A stretch of 64,000 bases of DNA from Macrostomum hystrix (Eukaryota; Platyhelminthes; Macrostomidae). The stretch covers positions 11,120,001 to 11,184,000 of the forward strand of contig CATNEN010000001.1 of the NCBI GenBank assembly GCA_950097015.1, written 5' to 3'. The position numbers and the translations under genes were made by a program. The notes under the pieces were generated by a model. That model was given only the letters and a program-made list of their open reading frames with translations, searched no databases and was not told where the DNA came from. This document shows, in pieces, positions 1-10,480 of this stretch; the stretch's first letter is position 1, and the number at the start of each line of letters is the position of its first letter.

Positions 1-3000
1 AGCCACTACAAGGGAGGAGCCACTACTAGGGAGGAGCGAATACAAGGGAGGAGTCACTACAAGGGAGGAGCGAATGCAAGAGAGGAGCCACTACAAGGGA
101 GAAGCGAATACAAGAGAGGAGCCACTACTAGGGAGGAGCGAATACAAGAGAGGAGCCACTACTAGGGAGAAGCGAATACAAGAGAGGAGTCACTACAAGG
201 GAGGAGTCACTACAAGGGAGAAGCGAATACAAGAGAGGAGCCACTACTAGGGAGAAGCGAATACAAGAGAGGAGTCACTACAAGGGAGGAGCGAATACAA
301 GAGAGGAGCCACTACAAGGGAGGAGTCACTACAAGGGAGAAGCGAATACAAGAGAGGAGCCACTACAAGGGAGGAGCCACTACTAGGGAGGAGCCACTAC
401 TAGGGAGGAGCCACTACTAGGGAGGAGCCACTACAACGGAGGAGTCACTACAAGAGTGGAGCCATTACAAGGGAGGAGCCACTACAAGAGTGGAGCCATT
501 ACAAGGGAGGAGCCACTACAAGGGAGGAGCGAATACAAGAGAGGAGCCACTACAAGAGTGGAGCCACTACAAGAGTGGAGCCACTACAAGAGTGGAGCCA
601 CTACAAGGGAGGAGCCACTACAAGAGAGGAGCCACTACTAGGGAGGAGCCACTACAAGGGAGAAGTCACTACAAGGGAGGAGCGAATACAAGAGAGGAGC
701 CACTACAAGAGTGGAGCCACTACAAGAGTGGAGCCACTACAAGAGTGGAGCCACTACAAGGGAGGAGCCACTACAAGGGAGGAGCGAATAAAAGAGAGGA
801 GCCACTACTAGGGAGGAGCCACTACAAGGGAGGAGCCACTACAAGAGTGGAGCCACTACTAGGGAGGAGTCACTACAAGGGAGGAGCGAATACAAGAGAG
901 GAGCCACTACTAGGGAGGAGCGAATACAAGAGAGGAGTCACTGCAAGGGAGGAGCGAATGCAAGAGAGGAGCCACTACTAGGGAGGAGCCACTACAAGAG
1001 TGGAGCCACTACAAGAGTGGAGCCACTACAAGGGAGGAGCCACTACAAGGGAGGAGCGAATAAAAGAGAGGAGCCACTACTAGGGAGGAGCCACTACTAG
1101 GGAGGAGCCACTACAAGGGAGGAGCCACTACAAGAGTGGAGCCACTACTAGGGAGGAGTCACTACAAGGGAGGAGCGAATACAAGAGTGGAGCCACTACT
1201 AGGGAGGAGCGAATACAAGAGAGGAGTCACTACAAGGGAGGAGCGAATGCAAGAGAGGAGCCACTACAAGGGAGAAGCGAATACAAGAGAGGAGTCACTA
1301 CAAGGGAGGAGCCACTACAAGGGAGAAGCGAATACAAGAGAGGAGTCACTACAAGGGAGGAGCCACTACAAGGGAGAAGCGAATACAAGAGAGGAGCCAC
1401 TACTAGGGAGGAGCGAATACAAGAGAGGAGTCACTACAAGGGAGGAGCCACTACAAGGGAGAAGCGAATACAAGAGAGGAGCCACTACAAGGGAGGAGCG
1501 AATACAAGAGAGGAGCCACTACAAGGGAGGAGTCACTACAAGGGAGAAGCGAATACAAGAGAGGAGCCACTACTAGGGAGGAGCCACTACTAGGGAGGAG
1601 CCACTACTAGGGAGGAGCCACTACTAGGGAGGAGCCACTACAACGGAGGAGTCACTACAAGAGTGGAGCCATTACAAGGGAGGAGCCACTACAAGAGTGG
1701 AGCCATTACAAGGGAGGAGCCACTACAAGGGAGGAGCGAATACAAGAGAGGAGCCACTACAAGAGTGGAGCCACTACAAGAGTGGAGCCACTACAAGGGA
1801 GGAGCCACTACAAGAGAGGAGCCACTACTAGGGAGGAGCCACTACAAGGGAGAAGTCACTACAAGGGAGGAGCGAATACAAGAGAGGAGCCACTACAAGG
1901 GAGGAGTGAATACAAGAGTGGAGCCACTACAAGAGTGGAGCCACTACAAGAGTGGAGCCACTACAAGGGAGGAGCCACTACAAGGGAGGAGCGAATAAAA
2001 GAGAGGAGCCACTACTAGGGAGGAGCGAATAAAAGAGAGGAGCCACTACTAGGGAGGAGCCACTACAAGGGAGGAGCCACTACAAGAGTGGAGCCACTAC
2101 TAGGGAGGAGTCACTACAAGGGAGGAGCGAATACAAGAGAGGAGCCACTACTAGGGAGGAGCGAATACAAGAGAGGAGTCACTGCAAGGGAGGAGCGAAT
2201 GCAAGAGAGGAGCCACTACTAGGGAGGAGCCACTACAAGAGTGGAGCCACTACAAGAGTGGAGCCACTACAAGGGAGGAGCGAATAAAAGAGAGGAGCCA
2301 CTACTAGGGAGGAGCCACTACTAGGGAGGAGCCACTACAAGGGAGGAGCCACTACAAGAGTGGAGCCACTACAAGAGTGGAGCCACTACTAGGGAGGAGT
2401 CACTACAAGGGAGGAGCGAATACAAGAGAGGAGCCACTACTAGGGAGGAGCGAATACAAGAGAGGAGTCACTACAAGGGAGGAGCGAATGCAAGAGAGGA
2501 GCCACTACAAGGGAGAAGCGAATACAAGAGAGGAGTCACTACAAGGGAGGAGCCACTACAAGGGAGGAGCGAATACAAGAGAGGAGTCACTACAAGGGAG
2601 GAGCCACTACTAGGGAGGAGCGAATACAAGAGAGGAGCCACTACAAGGGAGGAGCCACTACAAGGGAGGAGCCACTACTAGGGAGGAGCGAATACAAGGG
2701 AGGAGTCACTACAAGGGAGGAGCGAATGCAAGAGAGGAGCCACTACAAGGGAGAAGCGAATACAAGAGAGGAGCCACTACTAGGGAGGAGCGAATACAAG
2801 AGAGGAGTCACTACAAGGGAGGAGCCACTACAAGGGAGAAGCGAATACAAGAGAGGAGCCACTACAAGGGAGGAGCGAATACAAGAGAGGAGCCACTACA
2901 AGGGAGGAGCCACTACTAGGGAGGAGCCACTACTAGGGAGGAGCCACTACAACGGAGGAGTCACTACAAGAGTGGAGCCATTACAAGGGAGGAGCCACTA

Positions 3001-3180
3001 CAAGAGTGGAGCCATTACAAGGGAGGAGCCACTACAAGGGAAGAGTGAATACAAGAGAGGAGCCACTACAAGAGTGGAGCCACTACAAGGGAGGAGCGAA
3101 TACAAGAGAGGAGCCACTACAAGGGAGGAGTCACTACAAGGGGAGAACCACTACAAGGGAGGAGCCACTACAAGAGAGAC
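1..3180. repeat. 17-bp minisatellite, at least 187 copies, open at left edge
   Basis: Unit close to GAGCCACTACAAGGGAG with variants GCGAATACAAG, CTACTAGG and CAAGAGTGG. Because 17 is not a multiple of three, all three plus frames translate as the same 17-residue peptide (HYKGGATTREEPLQGRS-like), so the reading frames there are artefacts. The array lies in the last visible MPEG1-like intron, and 3181-3526 is unremarkable intron. Confidence 0.97.
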
Positions 3181-3526
3181 GCCACTACCGCGCCACTAAA
3201 AGGAAGGATGCGCAGGGTGGGGCGCCCTTTGCCCCACCCTGGCTACGCCCCTGGCAATATGTACGAGTATGTAACGACTAACGAATTTTAACGAGTTGTT
3301 TAACATTTAATAATCGTTGCTAATTCAAAGTACTGCAAACATATTTTTATGTCGATTGTGACAAATCTAGTCGTTGCCTTCGTACATCGCTTCTGTACAT
3401 ACTAAAAAGGATCTAAACGACTTCACATATGCTGGTATTATTTTACAATGCGATGCGGAGGTAAAAGTCTGAGAAACCAGTTCATAGAACTTTCAGTACA
3501 TGTAAATCTCAACAGTCTGTTCTCAC

Positions 3527-6002
3527 CTTGTCACCGCATCTTTGACCGCATCGCTGACACCCTTCGAAATAGTTCCGGGCAGTTCTGGCAGAGTTCGATG
3601 GTTCACAACCGTGTACAGCAGATCCCCGACTCTGTCTATGGCCACCAGGTTTCGCTTCAGGCCGTTCTTCCACTCGGTTAGGTTGATTTTGGCTTCCACT
3701 GGCGGCCCGCCGTGGGCGTTCACCGTTGTCTTCTGAACACTGGTCCGATAGCCTTTCAGCTCTTCGTTCGTTACCACCAGGCTTGACGACTCCCCGGCGC
3801 TGTATATAGAGAAGAAGTCCACGCTCATGCACTGGCTGATCTTGTTCCTTGTGTAGCCGGACTTTGTCAGCGAGTTGTAATTGAAATAGTCCAGCTTTTC
3901 TAGCAAAGCCCCGGCATCTATCGACGTGATAACATGAGTTCCAAAGTCGCGAACAAGCAGATCGGATAGGTACCTGGAGCATTTGTCACATGATTTTACA
4001 TAAAATAGCGATCCGTTTCTAACTAGCTTGTACCACAAGCTGCTCATTCTGATGCTCATTAATAATAATAATATTATTATTATTAACTAAGATTAAGATT
4101 AATAATATTATAATATTATTAGCTAATAATAATACTATTGCAGGAGGGCTGCAGGCAACGGCACATCATTTGGTTATCATTGGGTGCTATTCTGCCCATT
4201 ACACAGACTCCTTAGCACACACGCACATTAATACTGTACGCAGGCACACGCCCACACAGGTGTGTACATCTGTCCTGACTATCTCATCGTCAGGCAGTGT
4301 GCACTCTCATTACTGTTCCTTGGAGGTTGGCCCTTGGAGCTCCCATGCCTTCTATCCGCGGCTGCGCCCCAAATGAATGTGGCCTCGCCGCGGAATCGAG
4401 CTCGCCGCGGTGTAAGAGACAAACGCATTAACCGCTCTGCCACTCACCCCCCTCAGCTGAGACTTAACTGGGATTGAAATCTTTAACACGAAAATGGCAG
4501 TTGCATGAGTCGGTTCTCACCTTGCCTGTGCAGTGAGGTTCTGCGCTACGGCGCCGCCGATGCTCATCAGGCGAGCCTTGAATACCTGGCTAAGCCGGAA
4601 GTCTGGAAGCATCCGAGCCACGTAGATGTCGTATCGCTGCTTGGTTTGCCCAATCTGTGTACTGCTGTACAATGCTGTCCTCTTGACCTCCTGAAACTCC
4701 TGGCTGAACTTGCCGTCAATGCCGAACAGGCCGCCGAAGAATGAACCGCCGCCTCCGGCGTTGACACTGCGGCTAGTTGAGCTGACGTAGCTCTCATAGT
4801 GCTCAATGATATTGGACATCAGGCTGACCCGGGACTCCTTCAGCGGGTAGGCGATCACCTGGTCGGGTATGGCATACAAGCCGTCCACAGTGAGCTGGCA
4901 GTCGCCGCTTAGAGAGACGTCAGCGACAGGACCCATCTCGCGATTGCGCAGGTTGTCCCATCCACTGCCTGAGGAGTTTAGGTGAGTTGAGTTGGGATTT
5001 CAGCTATTGCTTGGAATGCAGGAACCAGTAATGGAGGATATCTAGCTAATCTATTCACTGACAGTGTGCAATGGATTGCTAATCTATGCACTGACAGTGT
5101 GCAATGGATTGCTAATCTATGCACTGACAGTGTGTAATGGATTGCTAATATATGCACTGACAGTGTGTAATGGATTGCTAATCTATGCACTGACAGTGTG
5201 TAATGGATTGCTAATCTATGCACTGACAGTGTGTAATGGATTGCTAATCTATGCACTGACAGTGTGTAATGGATTGCTAATCTATGAACTGACAGTGTGT
5301 AATGGATTGCTAATCTATGCACTGACAGTGTGTAATGGATTGCTAATCTATGAACTGACAGTGGGCTATGGATTGCTAATCTATGCACTGACTGTGTGTA
5401 ATGGATTGCTAGCCTATGCACTGATTGGCAAAGAAATGGAATGGATTGCTAGTCTATGCACTGATTGGTAAAGAAATTGAATGGATTGCTAGCCTGTGCA
5501 CTGACTGGTGAAGAAATGGAATGGATTGCTAGCCTATGCACTGATTGGTGAAGAAATGGAATGGATTGCTAGCCTGTGCACTGACTGGTGAAGAAATGGA
5601 ATGGATTGCTAGCCTATGCACTGATTGGTATAGAAATTGAATGGATTGCTAGCCTGTGCACTGACTGGTGAAGAAATGGAATGGATTGCTAGCCTGTGCA
5701 CTGATTGGTATAGAAATTGAATGGATTGCTAGTCTAGCACTGATTGGTATAGAAATTGAATGGATTGCTAGCCTGTGCACTGACTGGTGAAGAAATGGAA
5801 TGGATTGCTAGCCTATGCACTGATTGGTATAGAAACGGAATGGATCTAGAAGAGCAACTTGAGTTGCTAATGACTCACCTGGTAGGACTGGAAAGCTGTT
5901 GATCTTGTTGCTTCCAACCGTCCATGGGCAGATCTTCGGCGTTTCAGCAGATGCTGCCGCCCCAACACAGCTGATTAGCAGCACAATTAATAATTGTACC
6001 AT
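3527..6002 (-). CDS. MPEG1: Perforin-2 / MPEG1-like MACPF pore-forming protein, 5' part
   Basis: Seen: three exons on the minus strand, 5879-6002, 4521-4968 and 3527-3973, joined with matching phases (1, then 2) at GTGAGT, GTGAGA and GTGAGA donors. The ATG at 6002 is preferred over the upstream in-frame TTG because it opens directly into a hydrophobic signal peptide (MVQLLIVLLISC, Ala-rich end). Exon 2 begins with a WDNLRN motif and carries the MACPF core. Exon 3 has the MACPF signature DFGTHV at about residue 200, then an AIDRVGDLL segment and VSDAVKDAV. Known: MPEG1/perforin-2 is a secretory or phagosomal MACPF protein that forms pores in engulfed microbes; the WDNLRN start and DAGA after GTHV are typical of it. 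About 339 residues are present, roughly the MACPF half. The P2 region, membrane anchor and tail must lie left of position 1, because the last donor opens into an intron filled by a minisatellite. Intron 2 holds a SINE and intron 1 another minisatellite. Confidence 0.9.
4128..4455 (-). mobile_element. SINE-A copy (tRNA-derived)
   Basis: Reverse-oriented copy of the roughly 360-bp family described at 7200-7560. The head TGGCAGAGCGGTTAA and the tRNA-like CTCGATTCC are at the right end and an (ATT)n tail at the left. It lies in MPEG1-like intron 2. Confidence 0.85.
5050..5850. repeat. 33-bp then 40-bp minisatellite sharing one core
   Basis: 5063-5415 repeats a 33-bp unit containing ATGGATTGCTAATCTATGCA plus a CTGACAG spacer. 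5416-5850 repeats a 40-bp unit with the same core (GCTAGCCT variant) and an ACTGGTGAAGAAATGG spacer. It fills MPEG1-like intron 1 and stops about 30 bases from its donor. Confidence 0.95.
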
Positions 6003-6110
6003 TAGCGTCTTCAAAAACTGCAGATTGCAACGAAAAACTAATTTTAAGATTTTCAATCACCATCGGTGAAAGGAAATTTTGATGGGCCTAGGAAATTTCT
6101 CTGTGGTGGT

Positions 6111-6117
6111 ATTTATA
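6111..6117 (-). promoter_or_regulatory. Candidate TATA box of the MPEG1-like gene
   Basis: On the minus strand the sequence reads GTTATAAATACC here, about 110 bases before the ATG at 6002. That would place transcription start near 6085 and leave a short 5' leader. It is a motif match only; no transcript evidence is available. Confidence 0.4.
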
Positions 6118-6523
6118 ACAAATTTAGGTAAAAATGAGTCATTTCGATATTTTTGGATATCCTTCTTGTGATTAGGATGCCACTTGTACTTTTATGACAG
6201 ACAGAAGCACGTGTGCCACCTGCGATGCGAAACTCTGTTGTTTGGACTTTTATCAGAATTAACAAGCGATGTTGATAACTGATGCCACTGAAGACCATGA
6301 CAAAATTGTTTATTTTTGTGCCTATCTTTAAGACAACCTTTTACATCTGACGCTTCGATAATTGTTGCCAATGACTAAATTTGAAACAAAGATATGGGGA
6401 GTGTTCATAATAACTGTGAATCTATAGATAGAAATGACATAATTGGCAAAATATATTTTCCAGTTTCAGTAACTTTGGTGTTTCGCTCGCCTGTTTTGGT
6501 TTCATCCGTTTCTCGTTTGGCTT

Positions 6524-6529
6524 TTTATT
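6524..6529 (-). terminator. Candidate AATAAA poly(A) signal of the BTB-BACK gene
   Basis: The minus strand reads AATAAA about 385 bases after the stop codon at 6915. It is the first plain AATAAA I saw downstream. It is a motif match only, and AT-rich DNA makes chance matches likely. Confidence 0.25.
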
Positions 6530-6914
6530 TAAACACAGTTTTTACAGTTGCTGAAAACGCAAGTCGATAATTTGTTGCGACGCAAATTAGCAATAAAGAA
6601 TTAATTAATTTCGGAATAAAAACTCGAAAAATGTAAATTCAACAGTAAAAGTGAAGTAGATTCGGATAGCCTTGAAAAAAGTGGTAATGACGAGTCTGGA
6701 AGTTATGCGCACTTTTTCAAAACAGGAGCAACCAATGATAGTCTCATAAGCATTTTTCATTGGTAATTTCCCGTGTTGCCTACACAATCAATCACATGGT
6801 GCATACTGTAGTTCTATAGACATATCAATCGCATTGCGTCCTTCGTACGCACTGAATCAGAAAAGTTCTCAAATTGATAGTTTAGAATAGAACGAACTCC
6901 GAATTCTCTCTCTC

Positions 6915-9355
6915 TCAAGATTCTTGACCCCAGACCCACTGAACGTCCAGCATCTTGACTTTGCACTTGCGGCACTGGTTCAGCCGAACGAATTCCTTGC
7001 TCTGGGTGTCGCACATTTTGTGCTGCAGGGTCTTGACGTCGCGACACTTCGGACAGCTGACCTGGATGTTCCAAGGAAACTTCTGGCTGCCACACATCAG
7101 GCAGCGGTTGGTCTTGACCAAGGCCACTCTCAGGTGGATTTGAGCGTCTCTGTTCAAGCGTTGATACCTGGATTTTAATTGGGATGTATGCTCCTAATTG
7201 GGGGTTCGGTGGCAGAGCGGTTATCGCGTTTGCCTCTCGCACCAAGGTCCCTAAGTTCGATTCCACGACGAGGCCGCATTCATTTGGGGCGCAGCCGCCG
7301 AGAGAAGGCTTGGGGGCTTGTGCAATTCACGCCCTTGAGGGCCAACCTCCAAAGCACAGTGAAATGTACACTGCCTGACGATGAGAAAGTCAGGGCAGAA
7401 GTACACACCTGTGTGAGCGTATGCCTGCGTACAGTATCTGTGTGCGTGTGTGCACTGGAGTCAGTGAAATGGGCAGAATTGCCTCCTCGCTGGCTGCGGG
7501 TCTAGTGTCACTAAGTGATGTGCCACTGCACGCGGCCCTCCTGCAATTATTATTATTGTTTATGCTCCTAATTACTTTATACTCGTACTCTGCATTAATA
7601 GTGCTCATTCAATAATGACTATGAGAGCAGTGACATAGCTCTTATTAGTATCAACTACACCTATGACTGAGCAGTGTAATGTGAGGTTGAGTTGTGTCAT
7701 CGTAAGAGACTGAGCACTCTCATCATAAGAGACTGAGCACTCTCATCATAAGAGACTGAGCACTCTCATCATAAGAGACTGAGCACTCTCATCATAAGAG
7801 ACTGAGCACTCTCATCATAAGAGACTGAGCACTCTCATCATAAGAGACTGAGCACTCTCATCATAAGAGACTGAGCACTCTCATCATAAGAGACTGAGCA
7901 CTCTCATCATAAGAGACTGAGCACTCTCATCATAAGAGACTGAGCACTCTCATCATAAGAGACTGTCAGCATAAGAGACGGTGACATCAGAGACCCAGAG
8001 ACAGTCCAAGGAAGCCTACCAAGGATCCTGCTCCAACTGCTGAGGGTTGACCTCGCGTAGCAGTTCGAGGCACAAAGTGTAGAAGATCTCCTCTAGCTCG
8101 GGCACTCCCTTCAGCCGCAGACACGCGTAGTGACGCAACACATTGGAAGGCCGCACATCTTCGCGGAGGGCAATCAGGCATCTGTCCCAGAGGAAGCTGA
8201 CGTGAAATCGGCGACTTAGCGCCAGCAGGCTGACCACGTTGTTAGTGTTGACAGTTTTCTCCTCTTGAAGCAGGCCCTGCGGCTGCAGCGCCAGCAGGAA
8301 CTCGTACATGTCTTCGTAGCTGGCATCCTCAATCTCCAGGCGATCATCCGGCTGCTGCTGTTGCTTCTTGCCATCGGGCGCCCCCGGTTTGCCCAGGGGA
8401 CCGCGACCGGCTTTGCCTCCGCCTGGGGCCGCGCCGCGAATCCCAGCGTCGCCCTTGCCACCGTTTTTGCCCTTCTTGACAGCTGGAGGTGGGCAGATGT
8501 GGACAGTATTCAAATATTTGACGCGACAATTCGAAGTCATGCGTCAACTAAAGTGAAACCCCAACTAAGACGGTGCGCCAGTGGTTGCAAAGGAGACTAT
8601 CTGCCCATTCCGCTGACTCCTGAGCACAAGCGCACGCATGTACATCTGCCCTGACTTTCTCATCCTCAGGCAGTGTACGAGCGTACACTCTCACTTTGCC
8701 TTTGGGGGGATGATTGACCTCGTAATAAGTGACCTCGTGAGTTCGAGCTCCAGGACCGCGGGGCGAGAGGAAAACTCGTTAGAACACTATTCCACTTACC
8801 CCATGCGTTATATCTGTCAGAAAGGATCTTAACTTGTTGGTGAAGACAGGGCCTAGGCTGTTAGACATAAAATAAAACCGTTGTTAGGCAGCAACTAAAA
8901 GGTTACTAATTCTGCATATTTTTATTACTAAAAACTGATGAAACGTGCGTGACGCCTTTTTGAACATCTGTTATTGGACGCATTGAGGTACCACAAAAAA
9001 GTCTTAGACACAAAAACGCCAACGTGAGCCACCCCGTCGATCACTAACGCTGGTTAAGTTCGGCGATCATGCGACGAAACACGGGCGAAACGCTGGCCAA
9101 ATGCGCCGCATTGGCGTACAGCTCCTTGCCGTCAATAACCAGAGTGATCTGGCGCCACTCCGCAGTCTCCTGGTCCCTCTCGGCTGGGTCGACCCTGGCG
9201 GACAGAAGCGCGCTCTCCCGCGTCTGTCCAGTCTCCCACGCTTCAATCGACTGCAACGGCGTTGACTGGTCGTCCTGCTTGAGGCCGCCGCGACTTCCCG
9301 ACAGGCCGTTGTTGGCGTCGGCGTTGGACCCGAATCCTGGTCGGATGTTCGCCAT
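6915..9355 (-). CDS. BTB-BACK protein with Gly/Lys-rich insert and cysteine-rich C-terminus
   Basis: Seen: three exons, 9049-9355, 8020-8482 and 6915-7167, with phases 1 then 2, giving 340 codons plus stop TGA. The ATG at 9355 has a good context (AAAATGGCG). Residues 68-102 are the first half of a BTB fold (ITLVIDGKELYANAAHLASV, then SPVFRRM). A low-complexity Gly/Lys/Pro/Gln stretch (about 104-148) interrupts it, and the second half resumes at 151 (LEIEDASYEDMYEFLLAL). A BACK-like helical segment runs to about 257. Exon 3 adds seven cysteines in the order CX2C-X12-CX2C-X10-C-X12-CX2C (residues 279-325), which looks metal-binding. Known: BTB-BACK proteins often recruit substrates to cullin-3 ligases. 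Inference: a possible adaptor whose tail binds zinc; I recognise no named orthologue. If exon 2 were not spliced at 8020 it would stop at the TAG overlapping that donor, giving a 257-residue form without the cysteines. The phase match and good acceptor favour the three-exon model. Confidence 0.78.
7200..7560 (+). mobile_element. SINE-A, intact copy with target-site duplication
   Basis: A 5' tRNA-like head has A-box-like GTGGCAGAGCGGTTA and B-box-like AGTTCGATTCC. The unrelated body contains GTACACTGCCTGACGATGAG and GGCAGAATTGCCTCC and ends CTGCAATTATTATT. The 13-base direct repeat TATGCTCCTAATT flanks it at 7187-7199 and 7561-7573, a textbook target-site duplication. No protein is encoded, so mobility would depend on a LINE. 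I do not recognise a named family. Confidence 0.92.
7697..7982. repeat. 23-bp minisatellite, about 12 copies
   Basis: Unit GAGCACTCTCATCATAAGA plus GACT, almost without variation. It lies in intron 2 of the BTB gene, ending about 35 bases from the donor at 8019. Confidence 0.95.
8565..8790 (-). mobile_element. SINE-A copy, degenerate
   Basis: Reverse-oriented and diverged; keeps TCATCCTCAGGCAGTGTAC and the CTCCTGAGCACA segment. It lies in intron 1 of the BTB gene. Confidence 0.75.
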
Positions 9356-9974
9356 TTTCGTCGTTCCTACTGGCGGTCGTCTATTGACAGAGTGACTGTA
9401 CTGCTAATGTTTTGCTAGCTTTCGCTGTACGTGAAGCTGGCTTGAGCTCTCAGTTTAGTCTATTAATTTAATATCTTCTAAACTAGCGCCCACCAACCTC
9501 GAGACACTCAGCTCGGTTGCCAAGCATTTCGTTAGCCAATTGTCAGCGGCGTGTTGTGAGTGTGCGCGCATTTTAGTTTCTGAGTCTCTCATTTAGCTCT
9601 GGTTAAATGGCCCTCACCGTGTGTCACACGTTTTGTTTCGTTTTTATATATTTTTATCTTTCTGTAGAAGAGATGGCGCAGAATAGCTCAGAAAGAATTG
9701 TCGAGTGTACGCACAGCTTAGGCTGTGTTTTGGGGGTGTCGTTCTCACAGTGAGGAAACACAATTTGCACTTGAGCACACTCATTGAAATATATCATACC
9801 CACCCCGCTTTAACTCCAAACAAAGTTGACAGCTGATGGTGGAAAAGGCTTATATATTTATATAGCTATAGGAAACACAAACTACTAAAGCAAGACGCAG
9901 GACCCTCGATTCGCGGATAGTCTAGAATATTGTCTATGGCCAAATCATATGCACGCACAGTATTTAGCAGTATA
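9356..9974. other. Intergenic, upstream of the BTB gene
   Basis: Holds the presumed promoter of the BTB gene. No array, SINE or exon is seen. Confidence 0.6.
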
Positions 9975-10135
9975 GAGACAGTTTTCACGGACATCGCCCA
10001 AAACATTCAACCAATCAGCCATTCGACCAGCCATAAAAATCTGGACCAAGGGCTACAATTTTCCGCTTTATCCTATCAAACAGCTTTCTGAATCACAAAA
10101 ACGTACCGGCATCGTCGAGATATTCAACGATTCCC
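9975..10135 (-). repeat. Dispersed repeat R3, inverted partial copy
   Basis: The reverse complement contains GAATCGTTGAATATCTCGAC and then GCGGAAAATTGTAG, matching the forward copy that follows. The two copies are head to head. Confidence 0.65.
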
Positions 10136-10480
10136 ATCGGGGTGTCTGGTGGCAAAAACCAACAATTTAGGCACAATTATTTCTGCTCAAAATTTAAACT
10201 TTTCGTTTTTGAACCAACATGGATTCGTCATAGGCTTATACAGAACAATGTTTAGTTATCCTTGTCACCAGGATCTCCGGCAAGAACTGCTGAATATCTT
10301 GACGATGCTGACGTCGGACGGCTTTGAAAGTTAGTTCATCGAAAAGAGTGGAAAATGTAGATCCATTTGGTGGACTTTTTGGAAAATCAGTCATTCGATT
10401 TGGGAGCCATCGAGAAGTAGGTAGTGGGTGTTTGAAATATCCCCGTTGTTTTTCCCAAGGGGGGAATAAGCGTGGCATTT
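10136..10480 (+). repeat. Dispersed repeat R3, forward copy
   Basis: Marked by CTTGTCACCAGGATCTCCGG, AATATCTTGACGATGCTGAC, CGGACGGCTTTGAAAGTT, GTCATTCGATTTGGGAG and TTTTCCCAAGGGG, all shared with the copies at 22545 and 59425. It has no coding capacity. Class unknown; a non-autonomous DNA element or SINE tail is possible. Confidence 0.78.

Noticed and set aside
1-3180. CRISPR-like array of regular repeats
   Set aside because: The units are contiguous and degenerate with no unique spacers, and the setting is an intron of an animal gene. The same holds for all other arrays in the window.
6003-6056. Upstream start of the MPEG1-like protein
   Set aside because: The codon at 6056 is TTG; the first ATG in frame, at 6002, opens directly on the signal peptide.
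7205-7270. tRNA gene
   Set aside because: A-box and B-box motifs are present, but the cloverleaf is imperfect and the sequence continues into a repeated SINE body with target-site duplications. The same applies at 13303, 59150 and 60360.
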